From NCBI GenBank assembly GCA_031290695.1, contig JAITNB010000002.1:1-5304 (forward strand): a stretch of DNA of 5,304 nt, in the 5' to 3' direction. The DNA comes from Coriobacteriales bacterium (lineage in GTDB: Bacteria; Actinomycetota; Coriobacteriia; Coriobacteriales; UBA8131). Position 1 is the stretch's first letter, and the number at the start of each line of letters is the position of its first letter. Below are positions 1 through 5,304 of this stretch, piece after piece. A model generated the notes under the pieces. That model did no database searches. It was given only the letters and a program-made list of their open reading frames with translations, and was not told the origin of the DNA. Made by a program: the position numbers and the translations under genes.

Positions 1-2534
1 GCGGCGTGCTCAAGGTCCTCGGCCAGTTGGCCTATCTCATCGGCGCAGAGTGCACGGCTGGCGCCTTTGATGCCGTGTACACATATCGTGTAGTCATCAG
101 ACAGCGAGCCGGAATGGTAGTAGTGCTCGGCCTTCTCAAGCAGCTCCGGGGTATTCTTCACATAGGACCCGAGAGCCGTCCAGTAGGCCTCCAGGTCGTC
201 ACCAAAACGCTTCAACCCCGCCGAGAAGTCGATACCCTCAAAGTGATGCTCGGCCAGTGCGTGCCGCCGGATGTCGTCATGCTGGTTGGTGCTCGTGTGT
301 TGTTTGGGCGTATCATCGGCCTCCTCAACCGCTGCGGCATCCCTGCGATCCTTGCGTATGCGGTCGCGCACAAACTGGTTGATAACCGTGTCAAGGCGCA
401 TGATGTCAATGGGCTTTGACAGGAAGGCCTGAAAGCCTTTGCCCAAAAACATCTCCTCATTGCCCACTATGGCATTGGCAGTGAGCGCGATGATGGGGAC
501 GCTGCGGGCATAGTCGCTGTCCACCTCCTCGCGGATGACGCGGGTGACCTCCAGGCCGTCCATTCCCGGCATCATATGGTCCATGAATACAGCATCATAG
601 TGTGGCTCATCGCTGCGTATGCGCCGTATGGCCTCGACACCGCTCGTCACACAGTCAACCTGCATCTGGTAGGGCCGCATCAGCCCTTTTGCCACGTCGA
701 GGTTGGTCGCCACGTCGTCAACCACGAGCACCCGCGCAGAGGGTATCTGCGAGCGCACGAGCAGTGCGTTACGGTCGCGCTTCTCATCATAATACTGAGC
801 GGCCCTGAGCTTCTGGGCGACCTCGCGGCCGATGGTCGCCTCGGTCACGAAGCCCTGGCGCATCCGTACGGTGAAGGTGCTTCCAATGCCGTACTCGCTT
901 TCGACCGAGATGGTGCCGCCCATCAGCCCCACCATCTTCTTGGTCAGTGACAGCCCCAGGCCGGTGCCTTCTGTCGTGCGGTTGCTCTGTACATCCACCT
1001 GGCTGTAGTCGCTGAATAGCTTGGCCACATCCTCCGGTATCATGCCAATGCCGGTGTCGGTCACACTCGAGGTCAGCCAGACGTCGTCGCCCTCGCGCTC
1101 ACAGCTTACCAACCAGTCGACGTGTCCCTCTTTGGTGTACTTGAACGCGTTGGAAAGCAGGTTGTTAAATATCTGCCTCACGCGCAGGTCGTCACCCAGC
1201 AAGCGATCGGGCAGATCCTCGTCAATCAGCAGCTTGAACTCGATGGGCTTGGATCCTATGCGCACGCTGTTTAACACGATGGTGTCGTTGATGAGGCTTG
1301 GCATGTCATAGTCCACGGGGATAAGCTCGAGCTTTCCCGCTTCGACCTTTGACAGATCCAGGATGTCGTTGATGAGTCCCAGCAGTGTGACGCCTGAGTT
1401 GTATATCTTCTCCAGGTTTGAGTGCACCGGCTCGCTTATCTCCTCGGTCAAAAGCGAGAGCTCGGACAACCCGATAACCGCATTCAAGGGAGTGCGCATC
1501 TCATGGCTCATATTGGCGAGGAAGGAGCTCTTGGCCTCGCTGGCCGTCTCGGCCTTCTCTTTGAGCTCTTTGGCCTGGAGGTAGGGCTTCTCGATGAACA
1601 GCGAGGCCAAAAAGCCAAAGGCGATGCTCAACATCAGGCAAACTACGCCCACGAGCACAACACCAAGAACCGCGTTGTTTGCGGGACTCTCTGCAAGGGG
1701 GACAACCACACCAAGCGCCCATCCCGTTTTTGAACTGGTGACGGGTTGATAGGCGCATAACTTCTCGCTGTCGTTCACTGTGAACGTCATGACCCCCGTC
1801 CTGCCGGCGACCATAGTTGCCGCAACCGACGCAACACTTGCATAACGGCTGTTAGTCTGTGCCATCTCAATGAAGTTCATGCGGTCGCTAACCCAGAGGG
1901 GGTCGGTGCTCGCGAGGATGGTGCCCTGCCCATCGACAATGACGATGTGGCCGGTATCCCAGATGGTGAAGTTGGAGAGAAGATCATCAAAATGCAGGCC
2001 CGGGACTGTTGCAGAAAGCACACGCTCACTGTCGATGGGAATACAGACATGAAGCGAGAGCGTGCCGTCGGCTTCCTCACGGGTGGTCGAGATAACCGAC
2101 TCGCCATTGAAAGCGTTCTGTAGATACGTGTCCTCCAGCAGGCTGGCCGAGGTAGGGTAGTCGCCAACTTGCAGGATGACGCCCTGACGGTCGAGTACGG
2201 TAAAAGAGGTGAACCGATTGTCAAAGGTACGTTGCTCGTCTTCGAGGATAGACAAGATATCTGCGTCGGACGAGAGGGCGAGTTGCTGGGCGACATGTTC
2301 GGCATCCGCTTTGAGAAGGCGTATCTCATCGCTGACCAATTCGTCGGCTATCGCGGCGATGAGCACCAGGTCGTCCTCGACAGCCTCCTGCATTGCAGAG
2401 CTGACAAAGGCAAAGCCGGTCCCCATGCCAAGCACGACGATGAAGATGGTTACCACAAGGAACGTGAGGAATACCCTCATGCGCACGGAACGCCGCTCCC
2501 AGAAGCCTCTGGTATTCTTATCTGCTGGCGACAC
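1..2534 (-). CDS. Hybrid sensor histidine kinase (dCache sensor-HisKA-HATPase-REC-Hpt), C-terminus cut by window edge
   Basis: Membrane sensor kinase of a multistep phosphorelay; 844 codons are visible with no stop. From the GTG at 2534: TM1 at about residues 20-44; an extracytoplasmic sensor of about 240 residues (45-286) with two 'D-x-Q-G' strand motifs (D115, D201) that fit a double Cache fold; TM2 at 288-314; then a short charged helix with no HAMP. HisKA follows with the phospho-accepting His344 in SHEMRTPLNAVIG. The ATPase domain has N-box SNAFKYT (N462), G1 box D493-TGIGM and G2 box GTGLGL (523-528). The receiver has D606/D607, phospho-acceptor Asp652 in MDHMMPGMDG, T685 and K707 in SKPID. 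The Hpt domain starts near 765, with His820 in VHGIKGASRAL. All catalytic residues are present, so it should be active. No response regulator lies in the window, and the signal is unknown. The gene is divergent from mdh. Domain calls are firm; the Cache subtype is inferred from pattern. Confidence 0.95.
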   Translation of the reverse strand, partial: MSPADKNTRGFWERRSVRMRVFLTFLVVTIFIVVLGMGTGFAFVSSAMQEAVEDDLVLIAAIADELVSDEIRLLKADAEHVAQQLALSSDADILSILEDEQRTFDNRFTSFTVLDRQGVILQVGDYPTSASLLEDTYLQNAFNGESVISTTREEADGTLSLHVCIPIDSERVLSATVPGLHFDDLLSNFTIWDTGHIVIVDGQGTILASTDPLWVSDRMNFIEMAQTNSRYASVASVAATMVAGRTGVMTFTVNDSEKLCAYQPVTSSKTGWALGVVVPLAESPANNAVLGVVLVGVVCLMLSIAFGFLASLFIEKPYLQAKELKEKAETASEAKSSFLANMSHEMRTPLNAVIGLSELSLLTEEISEPVHSNLEKIYNSGVTLLGLINDILDLSKVEAGKLELIPVDYDMPSLINDTIVLNSVRIGSKPIEFKLLIDEDLPDRLLGDDLRVRQIFNNLLSNAFKYTKEGHVDWLVSCEREGDDVWLTSSVTDTGIGMIPEDVAKLFSDYSQVDVQSNRTTEGTGLGLSLTKKMVGLMGGTISVESEYGIGSTFTVRMRQGFVTEATIGREVAQKLRAAQYYDEKRDRNALLVRSQIPSARVLVVDDVATNLDVAKGLMRPYQMQVDCVTSGVEAIRRIRSDEPHYDAVFMDHMMPGMDGLEVTRVIREEVDSDYARSVPIIALTANAIVGNEEMFLGKGFQAFLSKPIDIMRLDTVINQFVRDRIRKDRRDAAAVEEADDTPKQHTSTNQHDDIRRHALAEHHFEGIDFSAGLKRFGDDLEAYWTALGSYVKNTPELLEKAEHYYHSGSLSDDYTICVHGIKGASRALCADEIGQLAEDLEHA

Positions 2535-2539
2535 AGCCA

Positions 2540-2547
2540 CCCCCCTT
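2540..2547 (-). promoter_or_regulatory. Ribosome binding site that decides the kinase start
   Basis: On the minus strand AAGGGGGG is followed by TGGCT and then GTG at 2534, which gives normal spacing of 5-7 bases. An in-frame GTG at 2540 overlaps the G-run itself and is too close. The first in-frame ATG (2480, residue 19) has no good Shine-Dalgarno and would remove the short cytoplasmic leader before TM1. I therefore chose the GTG at 2534. Confidence 0.6.
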
Positions 2548-2569
2548 ACAAAAATCCATACAACTTTGC

Positions 2570-2575
2570 ATTATA
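2570..2575 (-). promoter_or_regulatory. Probable -10 box of the histidine kinase gene
   Basis: The minus strand reads a perfect TATAAT here. Transcription would begin near 2563, giving a leader of about 28 bases that contains the ribosome binding site. I see no convincing TTGACA-like -35 at 16-18 bases upstream and no TGn extension, so the promoter may be weak or activator-dependent. Confidence 0.5.
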
Positions 2576-2744
2576 CCCTCAAACCCCTGTGTGCTGATGA
2601 TTTGCGCACAAAAGAGACATAAACCCGTGAGACGCTGTGACACGCCTCGCCTGTTGTTCCCAAAACTGAGAAAAACTGCACGGGCGTTCCCAGCCTCCAT
2701 CCTCAGCTTCCGTCTCAGTCAACGGCTTTGAATCAGGTCGTATC

Positions 2745-2779
2745 TTGCCGGGCCTCTGCTTCCTGTGGTTTAGTACAAT
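2745..2779 (+). promoter_or_regulatory. Candidate mdh promoter (low confidence)
   Basis: TTGCCG (2745-2750) could be a -35 box, paired with TTTAGT (2769-2774) at an 18-base spacer; each matches consensus at four of six positions. TACAAT (2774-2779) is a better -10 by itself (five of six) but then lies 23 bases from TTGCCG. Either reading starts transcription about 30-40 bases before the mdh start codon. No operator or riboswitch fold was recognised in the 2535-2816 spacer. Confidence 0.3.
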
Positions 2780-2803
2780 GAGAACGGTACGTAACCTTCC
2801 AGT

Positions 2804-2810
2804 GAAAGAG
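2804..2810 (+). promoter_or_regulatory. Ribosome binding site of mdh
   Basis: GAAAGAG lies six bases before the ATG at 2817. It supports this start over the in-frame ATG at 2745, which would add 24 residues (MPGLCFLWFSTM...) ahead of the Rossmann strand that normally begins malate dehydrogenases. Confidence 0.65.
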
Positions 2811-2816
2811 ACCTCT

Positions 2817-3743
2817 ATGAACAACTTCCCCAAAGTCACCGTTGTAGGCGCCGGCAATGTGGGTGCCACAACCGCCCTGCTGCTGCTGCTCAAGGACCTC
2901 GCCAACGTCGTGCTCATCGACGTGGCCGAGGGCGTCGCCAAAGGCAAGGCGCTCGACCTCATGCACATGCGTTCCAACGAGCGGTTTGGCCCCACCATCA
3001 CAGGTACGGGCGACTATGGGGACACCGCCGCGAGCGACATCGTGGTTGTGACCGCCGGCGTGCCGCGCAAGCCTGGCATGACCCGCGAGGACCTGCTTGA
3101 GGTCAACGCCGGTATTGTGCGCCAGGTCATCGACGGCGCGCTCGCAGCATCTCCCAACGCCGTCTTCATCTTCGTCACAAACCCGCTCGATGTAATGACC
3201 AACCTGGCCGCCCGCCTCTCGGGCCTGCCCAAGCAGCGTCTCATGGGCATGGGCGGCGTGCTCGACTCCGCACGCTTTGCCTACGCCATTGCACAGGAGA
3301 CCGGCCTGGCCCCCACCCAGATCGAGGCCCTCGTCGTAGGCGCACACGGCGAGGCCATGGTCCCCCTCCCGCGCCTCTCAACCGCAGGCGGCATCCCCAT
3401 CACAAGCTTCCTTGATGCGGATAAGGTCGAGCGGGTTGTTGCCAACACCGTCACGGGCGGTGCGGCCGTGGTCGAGCTGCTGCAAACGGGCTCCGCCTTC
3501 TATGCGCCCGCGTCGTCTATCGTGTTGATGGTCGAGGCCATCCTGCAAGACAGCGGCCGCGTGCTCAGCACCTGCGCCAAGCTAGAAGGCGAGTACGGCA
3601 TCAACGACGTCTATATGTGCGTCCCCGCCCGCCTGGGCAAAAGCGGCGTACAAGAGGTCGTCGAGATTGCCCTCAACGAGGATGAGCTCATTGAGCTACG
3701 AACCTCAGCCTCTGTTATAAAAGCAGCAACAGACGCCTTATAA
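2817..3743 (+). CDS. mdh: Malate dehydrogenase (NAD-dependent, LDH-like type)
   Basis: Cytoplasmic enzyme that interconverts malate and oxaloacetate with NAD(H). In an anaerobe it would usually feed the reductive branch of the TCA cycle towards fumarate (inference). The protein is 308 residues, the usual length. The Rossmann motif G11-A-G13-N-V-G16 opens the protein, and Asp35 at the end of strand 2 favours NAD over NADP. The substrate loop AGVPRKPGMTREDLL has Arg84 and Arg90, the arginines typical of malate rather than lactate dehydrogenase. Other active-site residues are N122 (TNPLDV), D150 and R153 (LDSARF) and catalytic His177 (GAHGEAMVPLPR). Nothing is missing. It stands alone between a divergent kinase gene and its own terminator, so it is probably monocistronic. 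The final codons and the TAA lie inside the terminator hairpin. Confidence 0.96.
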   Translation: MNNFPKVTVVGAGNVGATTALLLLLKDLANVVLIDVAEGVAKGKALDLMHMRSNERFGPTITGTGDYGDTAASDIVVVTAGVPRKPGMTREDLLEVNAGIVRQVIDGALAASPNAVFIFVTNPLDVMTNLAARLSGLPKQRLMGMGGVLDSARFAYAIAQETGLAPTQIEALVVGAHGEAMVPLPRLSTAGGIPITSFLDADKVERVVANTVTGGAAVVELLQTGSAFYAPASSIVLMVEAILQDSGRVLSTCAKLEGEYGINDVYMCVPARLGKSGVQEVVEIALNEDELIELRTSASVIKAATDAL

Positions 3744-3765
3744 AAGAGCGCCTGTTGCTGCTTTT
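3719..3765. terminator. Bidirectional rho-independent terminator overlapping the mdh 3' end
   Basis: A perfect 14-bp inverted repeat (AAAAGCAGCAACAG at 3719-3732, its complement at 3752-3765) is extended by three more pairs (3734-3736 with 3748-3750) past an A/C mismatch. The loop is 11 bases (3737-3747) and contains the mdh stop codon. The arms end in AAAA and TTTT, so each strand has a stem followed by a short U tract. It should end mdh transcription and also any minus-strand transcript entering from the right. Confidence 0.85.
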
Positions 3766-3932
3766 GTCTCCCAGCGGCTTAGCCAGCTGTCTACAGACGG
3801 TAATCTACCGGGAGTAATGGAATAGTGCCAGCAACTTGACATTTGATGCAATATCTGATAGACCAGTGCCGCCCCCGAGGAGGGCCTGCATGTCCTCATC
3901 GGCAAGTATTTCGAGCAGTGGTGATGTTTGGG

Positions 3933-3938
3933 TATAAG
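3933..3938 (+). promoter_or_regulatory. Probable -10 box for the CWB2 surface-protein gene
   Basis: TATAAG matches five of six positions of the -10 consensus. It would start transcription near 3945, about 20 bases before the ATG at 3966, leaving room for the ribosome binding site. The -35 region is poor (TTTCGA or TTCGAG at normal spacing), so the call rests on the -10 alone. Confidence 0.35.
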
Positions 3939-3950
3939 GGTTGACAACAA

Positions 3951-3956
3951 GAGAGG
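3951..3956 (+). promoter_or_regulatory. Ribosome binding site of the CWB2 surface-protein gene
   Basis: GAGAGG lies nine bases before the ATG at 3966. A second in-frame ATG at 3972 would be 15 bases away and would drop the first lysine of the signal peptide, so 3966 is preferred. Confidence 0.6.
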
Positions 3957-3965
3957 TATAACGAG

Positions 3966-5304
3966 ATGAAGATGTTGCGGCGTGTCCTTTCGATCCTTAT
4001 GGCGGTCATCCTGTCCCTGTGTGCCTTCCCTGTTGCAGCCTCCGCGGATGAGTCCGATTACTATGTAGAAGTCATCGTTGATAAGCCGGTCTTAGTTGAT
4101 GCTGAAGGAATGCCCAAGACGAATTTAAGTGTTAATAATGGCATCCCTTTCCTGGTTGACCGTAGCACCAATAGCATTGAGGTCTCACAAGATGAGGGCA
4201 TAACATGGAAGACTTTGCAAGAGTTCGATTTGGGTGAATCAAGCCCCTGGCTAATCGCTGCAGAGGGAGACAGCTACTATATGAGTGTATCTACCCCTGA
4301 CTATCCTTTCAGGCAAGCCCTTCGCATCTCCCACGATGGAGGGCAGAGCTGGAAGACTGTTTTCCCCGACAGGTTCTACTCTAGCACTTTTGATGTCTTT
4401 GAAGGGGTCATCTATAGCGCCGCTTATGAATCAGGCAATCATTTCCTGCTGATGTCTGAGGACGATGGCGATACCTGGAAAACCCTGCCTGCACCTACGT
4501 CTGGGGATATACGGGTGGAAGGTGGAGTCATTTATGTGGTTGATAGCTGGGATGGCTATGCCTATATCTCGCATGACGAGGGGCTGAGCTGGAAGACGGT
4601 GGCGACCCCCGACCCCGACAGCTATAGTGAGCGACCCTTCGAGATATGGGAACCGACCCTCGCTATAGGCAAGTCTGTGCTCCTTTCGCGTCGAAGTTAT
4701 TTCACCCTTTCAAACCCTTTGCTATCAAGGGACGAGGGAGGTACTTGGGAGCCTTGGGAGGGCTATGATATTGCGCGCGGTCTTAATGCCACCAGTAATG
4801 TCCACATTGCAAACGACAGTACCTATGCTGCTGGTGTTAATGCCGCACAGAGGATGCAGGTCATAAAAGCCACCTCCATACGTGCCGCAGGGCAGGACCG
4901 CTACGGCACTGCGGTGCGCGTCTCGCAGCGCGCCTACCCCCAAGGCAGCGACGCGGTCATCCTTGCAAGCGGGCGTGACTTCCCCGATGCCTTGTCGGCC
5001 TCAAGCCTCGCCGGGGTACTCGACGCCCCCATCCTCCTTGCCGCACCCGACGCGCTTGACACCCAGACCGCCACGGAGCTGCGCCGCCTCGCCCCCGAGG
5101 CCGTCTATATCGTAGGCGGCACCTCCGTCATCACAACAGCACTTGAAGACTACCTCGCCGCCCTGCCGCACCCCCCCGTTGTCAGGCGCCTGGCAGGGGC
5201 CGACCGCTACGCCACCTCGGTGCGCATCGCCGAGGAGGCCGTGGCCTTGGGGGGCAGCGCACAGAACATCCTTATCGCCTTAGGCGCCAACTACCCCGAC
5301 GCCC
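3966..5304 (+). CDS. Secreted Asp-box (BNR) repeat protein with cell wall-binding repeat 2 modules, C-terminus cut by window edge
   Basis: 446 residues are visible. Residues 1-27 form a Sec signal peptide (KMLRR, hydrophobic core, cleavage after ASA). Residues 28 to about 300 carry five Asp-boxes of the form S-x-D-x-G-x-[TS]-W, with tryptophans at 81, 129, 171, 209 and 261, as in BNR/sortilin-like beta-propellers. From about 305 come CWB2 (PF04122-type) repeats: the first has GQDRYGTAVRVS, ASGRDFPDALSASSLAG, APILLAA and YIVGG; the second starts LAGADRYATSVRIAEEA and runs off the edge. Three CWB2 copies are usual in a functional wall anchor, so at least one more probably lies beyond. CWB2 modules bind surface polymers non-covalently, as known from clostridial cell-wall proteins. 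The sialidase R-I-P signature is absent, so the propeller more likely binds a ligand than cleaves one. Base composition rises sharply where CWB2 begins. Exact function is unknown. Confidence 0.9.
   Translation, partial: MKMLRRVLSILMAVILSLCAFPVAASADESDYYVEVIVDKPVLVDAEGMPKTNLSVNNGIPFLVDRSTNSIEVSQDEGITWKTLQEFDLGESSPWLIAAEGDSYYMSVSTPDYPFRQALRISHDGGQSWKTVFPDRFYSSTFDVFEGVIYSAAYESGNHFLLMSEDDGDTWKTLPAPTSGDIRVEGGVIYVVDSWDGYAYISHDEGLSWKTVATPDPDSYSERPFEIWEPTLAIGKSVLLSRRSYFTLSNPLLSRDEGGTWEPWEGYDIARGLNATSNVHIANDSTYAAGVNAAQRMQVIKATSIRAAGQDRYGTAVRVSQRAYPQGSDAVILASGRDFPDALSASSLAGVLDAPILLAAPDALDTQTATELRRLAPEAVYIVGGTSVITTALEDYLAALPHPPVVRRLAGADRYATSVRIAEEAVALGGSAQNILIALGANYPDA
4326..4600 (+). repeat. Diverged internal repeat (Asp-box 2 and Asp-box 4 coding segments, 240 bp apart)
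   Basis: Positions 4326-4360 and 4566-4600 match at 28 of 35 bases by hand alignment, and both encode ISHD-x-G-x-SWKTV. The offset is exactly 80 codons. This lies inside the propeller part of the surface protein and suggests an old in-frame duplication. Confidence 0.55.

Larger units (their letters stand above)
3805..3957 (-). pseudogene. Possible C-terminal remnant of a lost minus-strand gene
   Basis: Read on the minus strand, 50 codons from 3957 to 3808 followed by TAG give a protein-like sequence that includes LLEILADEDMQALLGGG, then TGLSDIASNVKLLALF and an HYSR end. It has regular hydrophobic/acidic spacing, unlike a typical shadow frame. The frame is open back to a TAA at 3997-3999, but there is no ATG, GTG or TTG that could start it, and the upstream part overlaps the signal peptide codons of the next plus-strand gene. 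The stop lies about 40 bases before the bidirectional terminator, where a convergent gene should end. I do not recognise the family. It could be a chance open frame. Confidence 0.3.

Noticed and set aside
6..2622. Several plus-strand open frames of 60-142 codons (for example 6-419, 576-950, 1422-1733, 2169-2597)
   Set aside because: They lie antisense to the histidine kinase, whose frame carries every expected catalytic motif. They lack recognisable domains and are shadows of a GC-rich coding strand.
2518..2700. Minus-strand 60-codon frame upstream of the kinase
   Set aside because: It overlaps the kinase start in another frame and runs through its -10 box, with no ribosome binding site or recognisable domain.
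2745..2816. Upstream ATG that would extend malate dehydrogenase by 24 residues
   Set aside because: The extension is unlike the family N-terminus, overlaps the likely promoter, and the ATG at 2817 has a well-placed ribosome binding site.
2733..3347. Minus-strand open frame of 204 codons across mdh
   Set aside because: It is antisense to the fully motif-complete malate dehydrogenase and is rich in His/Gly/Asp, as expected of a reverse frame. It has no known domain.
3836..3864. Perfect TTGACA at 3836-3841 as a -35 box
   Set aside because: The best hexamer at 16-17 bases downstream (TAGACC or ATAGAC) is a poor -10. It may be chance, or belong to the suspected minus-strand remnant.
3738..3950. 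Minus-strand open frame of 70 codons (MLSTLIPKHHH...)
   Set aside because: It runs through the terminator hairpin, lacks a ribosome binding site and is Cys/His/Ser-rich; another minus frame over the same bases looks more protein-like.
3941..3962. TTGACA followed by TATAAC just before the surface-protein gene
   Set aside because: The spacer is only 10 bases, too short for a sigma-70 type promoter, and transcription would start inside the coding region.
4049..4860. Sialidase activity for the Asp-box region
   Set aside because: Asp-boxes are present, but I see no R-I-P motif or arginine triad pattern; Asp-boxes alone are structural.

Overview
The window looks like chromosome from a moderately high-GC anaerobic actinobacterium. 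Class Coriobacteriia (the Eggerthella/Olsenella/Slackia kind) is my best guess. The grounds are a secreted protein carrying cell wall-binding repeat 2 (CWB2) modules, a large dCache-type hybrid histidine kinase with an 'FMDHMMPGMDG' receiver, and GC-rich codon use in the housekeeping gene. This is inference from protein style, not from a marker gene.

Layout. Positions 1-2534 (minus strand) hold most of a tripartite hybrid sensor histidine kinase, cut by the left edge inside its C-terminal Hpt domain. A 282-bp divergent spacer follows, with a good -10 box for the kinase and a weaker promoter candidate for the next gene. Positions 2817-3743 (plus) encode a complete NAD-dependent malate dehydrogenase. 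Its last codons and stop lie inside a strong hairpin terminator (3719-3765) that should work in both directions. The 222-bp gap after mdh holds what may be the C-terminal scrap of a lost minus-strand gene (3805-3957), plus the promoter and ribosome binding site of the last gene. From 3966 to the right edge (plus) runs a secreted protein with a signal peptide, five Asp-boxes (a probable beta-propeller) and the first two CWB2 repeats.

The three genes do not form an operon. The kinase and mdh are divergent, and mdh is separated from the surface protein by a terminator. The kinase senses something outside the membrane and passes phosphate through its own receiver and Hpt to a response regulator not seen here. 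Malate dehydrogenase is central metabolism. The last gene makes a non-covalently wall-anchored surface protein.

The most notable points are the sharp base-composition change inside the surface-protein gene at the propeller/CWB2 boundary, the alternating Asp-box pattern that suggests duplication of a two-blade unit, and the possible gene remnant next to the bidirectional terminator. I do not see a clearly novel multi-gene system, phage, CRISPR array, tRNA or insertion sequence.
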